Positions 16,412 through 16,866 of a stretch of DNA of 16,866 bases are shown here, piece by piece. This DNA is from an uncultured Verrucomicrobiota bacterium (GTDB taxonomy: Bacteria; Verrucomicrobiota; Kiritimatiellia; RFP12; UBA1067), in assembly GCA_946631345.1 (NCBI GenBank), contig CAMPAA010000046.1, positions 1-16,866 on the forward strand. Reading direction: 5' to 3'. The notes under the pieces were generated by a model that saw only the letters and a program-made list of their open reading frames with translations, was not told where the DNA came from and searched no databases. A program made the position numbers and the translations under genes. Every line of letters begins with the position of its first letter. Positions within the stretch are counted from its first letter, which is position 1.

Positions 16412-16440
16412 ATGATAGCATAGCCCAACTCTCAAGTCAA
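16412..16440 (-). promoter_or_regulatory. Sigma70-type promoter of the beta-helix protein-giant glycosidase operon
   Basis: Minus strand: -35 TTGACT (16435-16440), a 17-bp spacer, and -10 TATCAT (16412-16417) preceded by TGC, an extended -10. An AT-rich stretch with a run of ten A (16469-16478) lies upstream and could act as an UP element. The predicted start is near 16405, giving a leader of about 75 nt before the ATG at 16330. The match to consensus is strong. Confidence 0.85.
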
Positions 16441-16680
16441 CGATATAATTGCAAATAATTTCGTTTGGTTTTTTTTTTCGAACTAAAGTGCGTTCGCATG
16501 ATTTTCACCCCCCCCCGACGCCATCCACCCCCGACAAAACGCCGTGTCGGGGGATGCGTTCATGCGTTTTTCCACGAGAATCTGGCGGCATCGCCCCCGA
16601 CGTACATTGTTGCGCCCAGCGCACAGGCTGCACCAGATGCCATACATGCGGCATTTTCCATGCCTTAACCGCCCCAGAAG
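16441..16680. other. Intergenic region without a convincing gene
   Basis: It holds an AT-rich stretch with ten T (16469-16478, + strand), nine C (16508-16516), a hairpin (16528-16553) and short open frames on both strands that have odd composition (P, R, G and C rich), no family resemblance and no good ribosome sites. I see no tRNA or other recognisable RNA gene. Confidence 0.6.
16528..16553. repeat. Inverted repeat, 9-bp perfect stem with 8-nt loop
   Basis: The arms are CCCCCGACA (16528-16536) and TGTCGGGGG (16545-16553) around AAACGCCG. It is very GC-rich and stable. No T-run follows directly on either strand, so it is not a textbook intrinsic terminator; it could still end transcription of a gene entering from beyond 16866, or be a relic of a repeat element. 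Confidence 0.6.
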
Positions 16681-16866
16681 GCACCACACCCCCCGGAAAA
16701 CGTGCCTACACCCCCCAAAAAACGTGCCAATACCCCCTTGCGGACGCCACCCTACCCCCCATGCCAAAAGGGGTAGCCCCCTTTGTGCCAAAGGGGTATA
16801 CCCCCTTAAACCAAAGGGGTAGCCCCCTTTATGCCAAAGGGGTATACCCCCTTACGCCAAAGGGGT
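16681..16866. repeat. Tandem array of about 23-bp GC-rich palindromic repeats, running off the window end
   Basis: Each good unit reads AAAGGGGTA(G or TA)CCCCCTT followed by a variable 3-5 nt and CC. Units begin at 16766, 16790, 16813, 16836 and 16859 (the last is cut by the window end). Centres alternate between TAGC and TATAC, so the array has a 46-bp higher-order period. Toward lower coordinates it decays into shorter units that keep the C-run and a GCC end (16681-16706, 16707-16728, 16729-16748, 16749-16765). Each unit is itself a near-palindrome (AAGGGG...CCCCTT). Confidence 0.8.

Noticed and set aside
16331..16435. N-terminal extension of the beta-helix protein starting at 16435
   Set aside because: It would be encoded by the -10 element, the palindrome and the leader; the signal peptide and ribosome site favour 16330.
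16483..16791. Minus-strand frame of 102 codons in the repeat region
   Set aside because: It crosses the repeats and the hairpin, is G, R and C rich, has no clear ribosome site and resembles no family.
16681..16866. CRISPR array
   Set aside because: The 23-bp units are contiguous with only 3-5 variable bases between cores, so there are no spacers of CRISPR length, and no cas genes are visible.

Overview
The window is a GC-rich bacterial segment in which every gene I can support lies on the minus strand, so transcription runs from high to low coordinates. LpxD shows a Gram-negative envelope with lipid A. The mix of twin-arginine lipoprotein enzymes, a GH109-type oxidoreductase-fold glycosidase, a giant multimodular secreted glycosidase and a large secreted beta-helix-like protein resembles uncultured, host-associated glycan degraders of the PVC superphylum. 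Kiritimatiellota or Lentisphaerota is my best guess. This is an inference from gene content; there is no rRNA or marker gene here to prove it.

Layout in order of transcription. (1) 16866-16331 has no convincing gene. It holds an array of 23-bp GC-rich palindromic repeats (about 16681-16866), a strong hairpin (16528-16553), homopolymer runs, and then a well-formed sigma70 promoter (16412-16440) with a 27-bp near-perfect palindrome starting at the predicted transcription start (16379-16405). (2) That promoter drives a short operon for secreted proteins: an 840-aa beta-strand-rich surface or secreted protein (13808-16330), a 1634-aa multidomain glycoside hydrolase (8890-13794) and a metallophosphoesterase (7911-8849). 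The hydrolase combines a GH89-like alpha-N-acetylglucosaminidase barrel, a CBM9-like module and a second, unassigned barrel. (3) A second sigma70 promoter (7813-7841) lies in the only other sizeable gap. It drives a tightly packed run: GH109-like enzyme (6252-7736), U32/RlhA-like protein (3965-6250), ETF-quinone oxidoreductase (2353-3936), lpxD (1280-2323) and thrC (1-1227, cut by the window edge). Gaps here are 1, 28, 29 and 52 bp.

How they may work together. The first operon and the head of the second encode exported enzymes related to families that remove alpha-linked N-acetylhexosamines (GH89 for alpha-GlcNAc, GH109 for alpha-GalNAc). This suggests use of host mucin or glycosaminoglycan-like glycans. 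The rest of the second operon is housekeeping (rRNA modification or U32 function, electron transfer to quinone, lipid A and threonine synthesis), an odd companion for an exported glycosidase. The most novel-looking items are the two-barrel 1634-aa enzyme, the promoter-palindrome regulatory unit and the alternating 23-bp palindromic repeat array.
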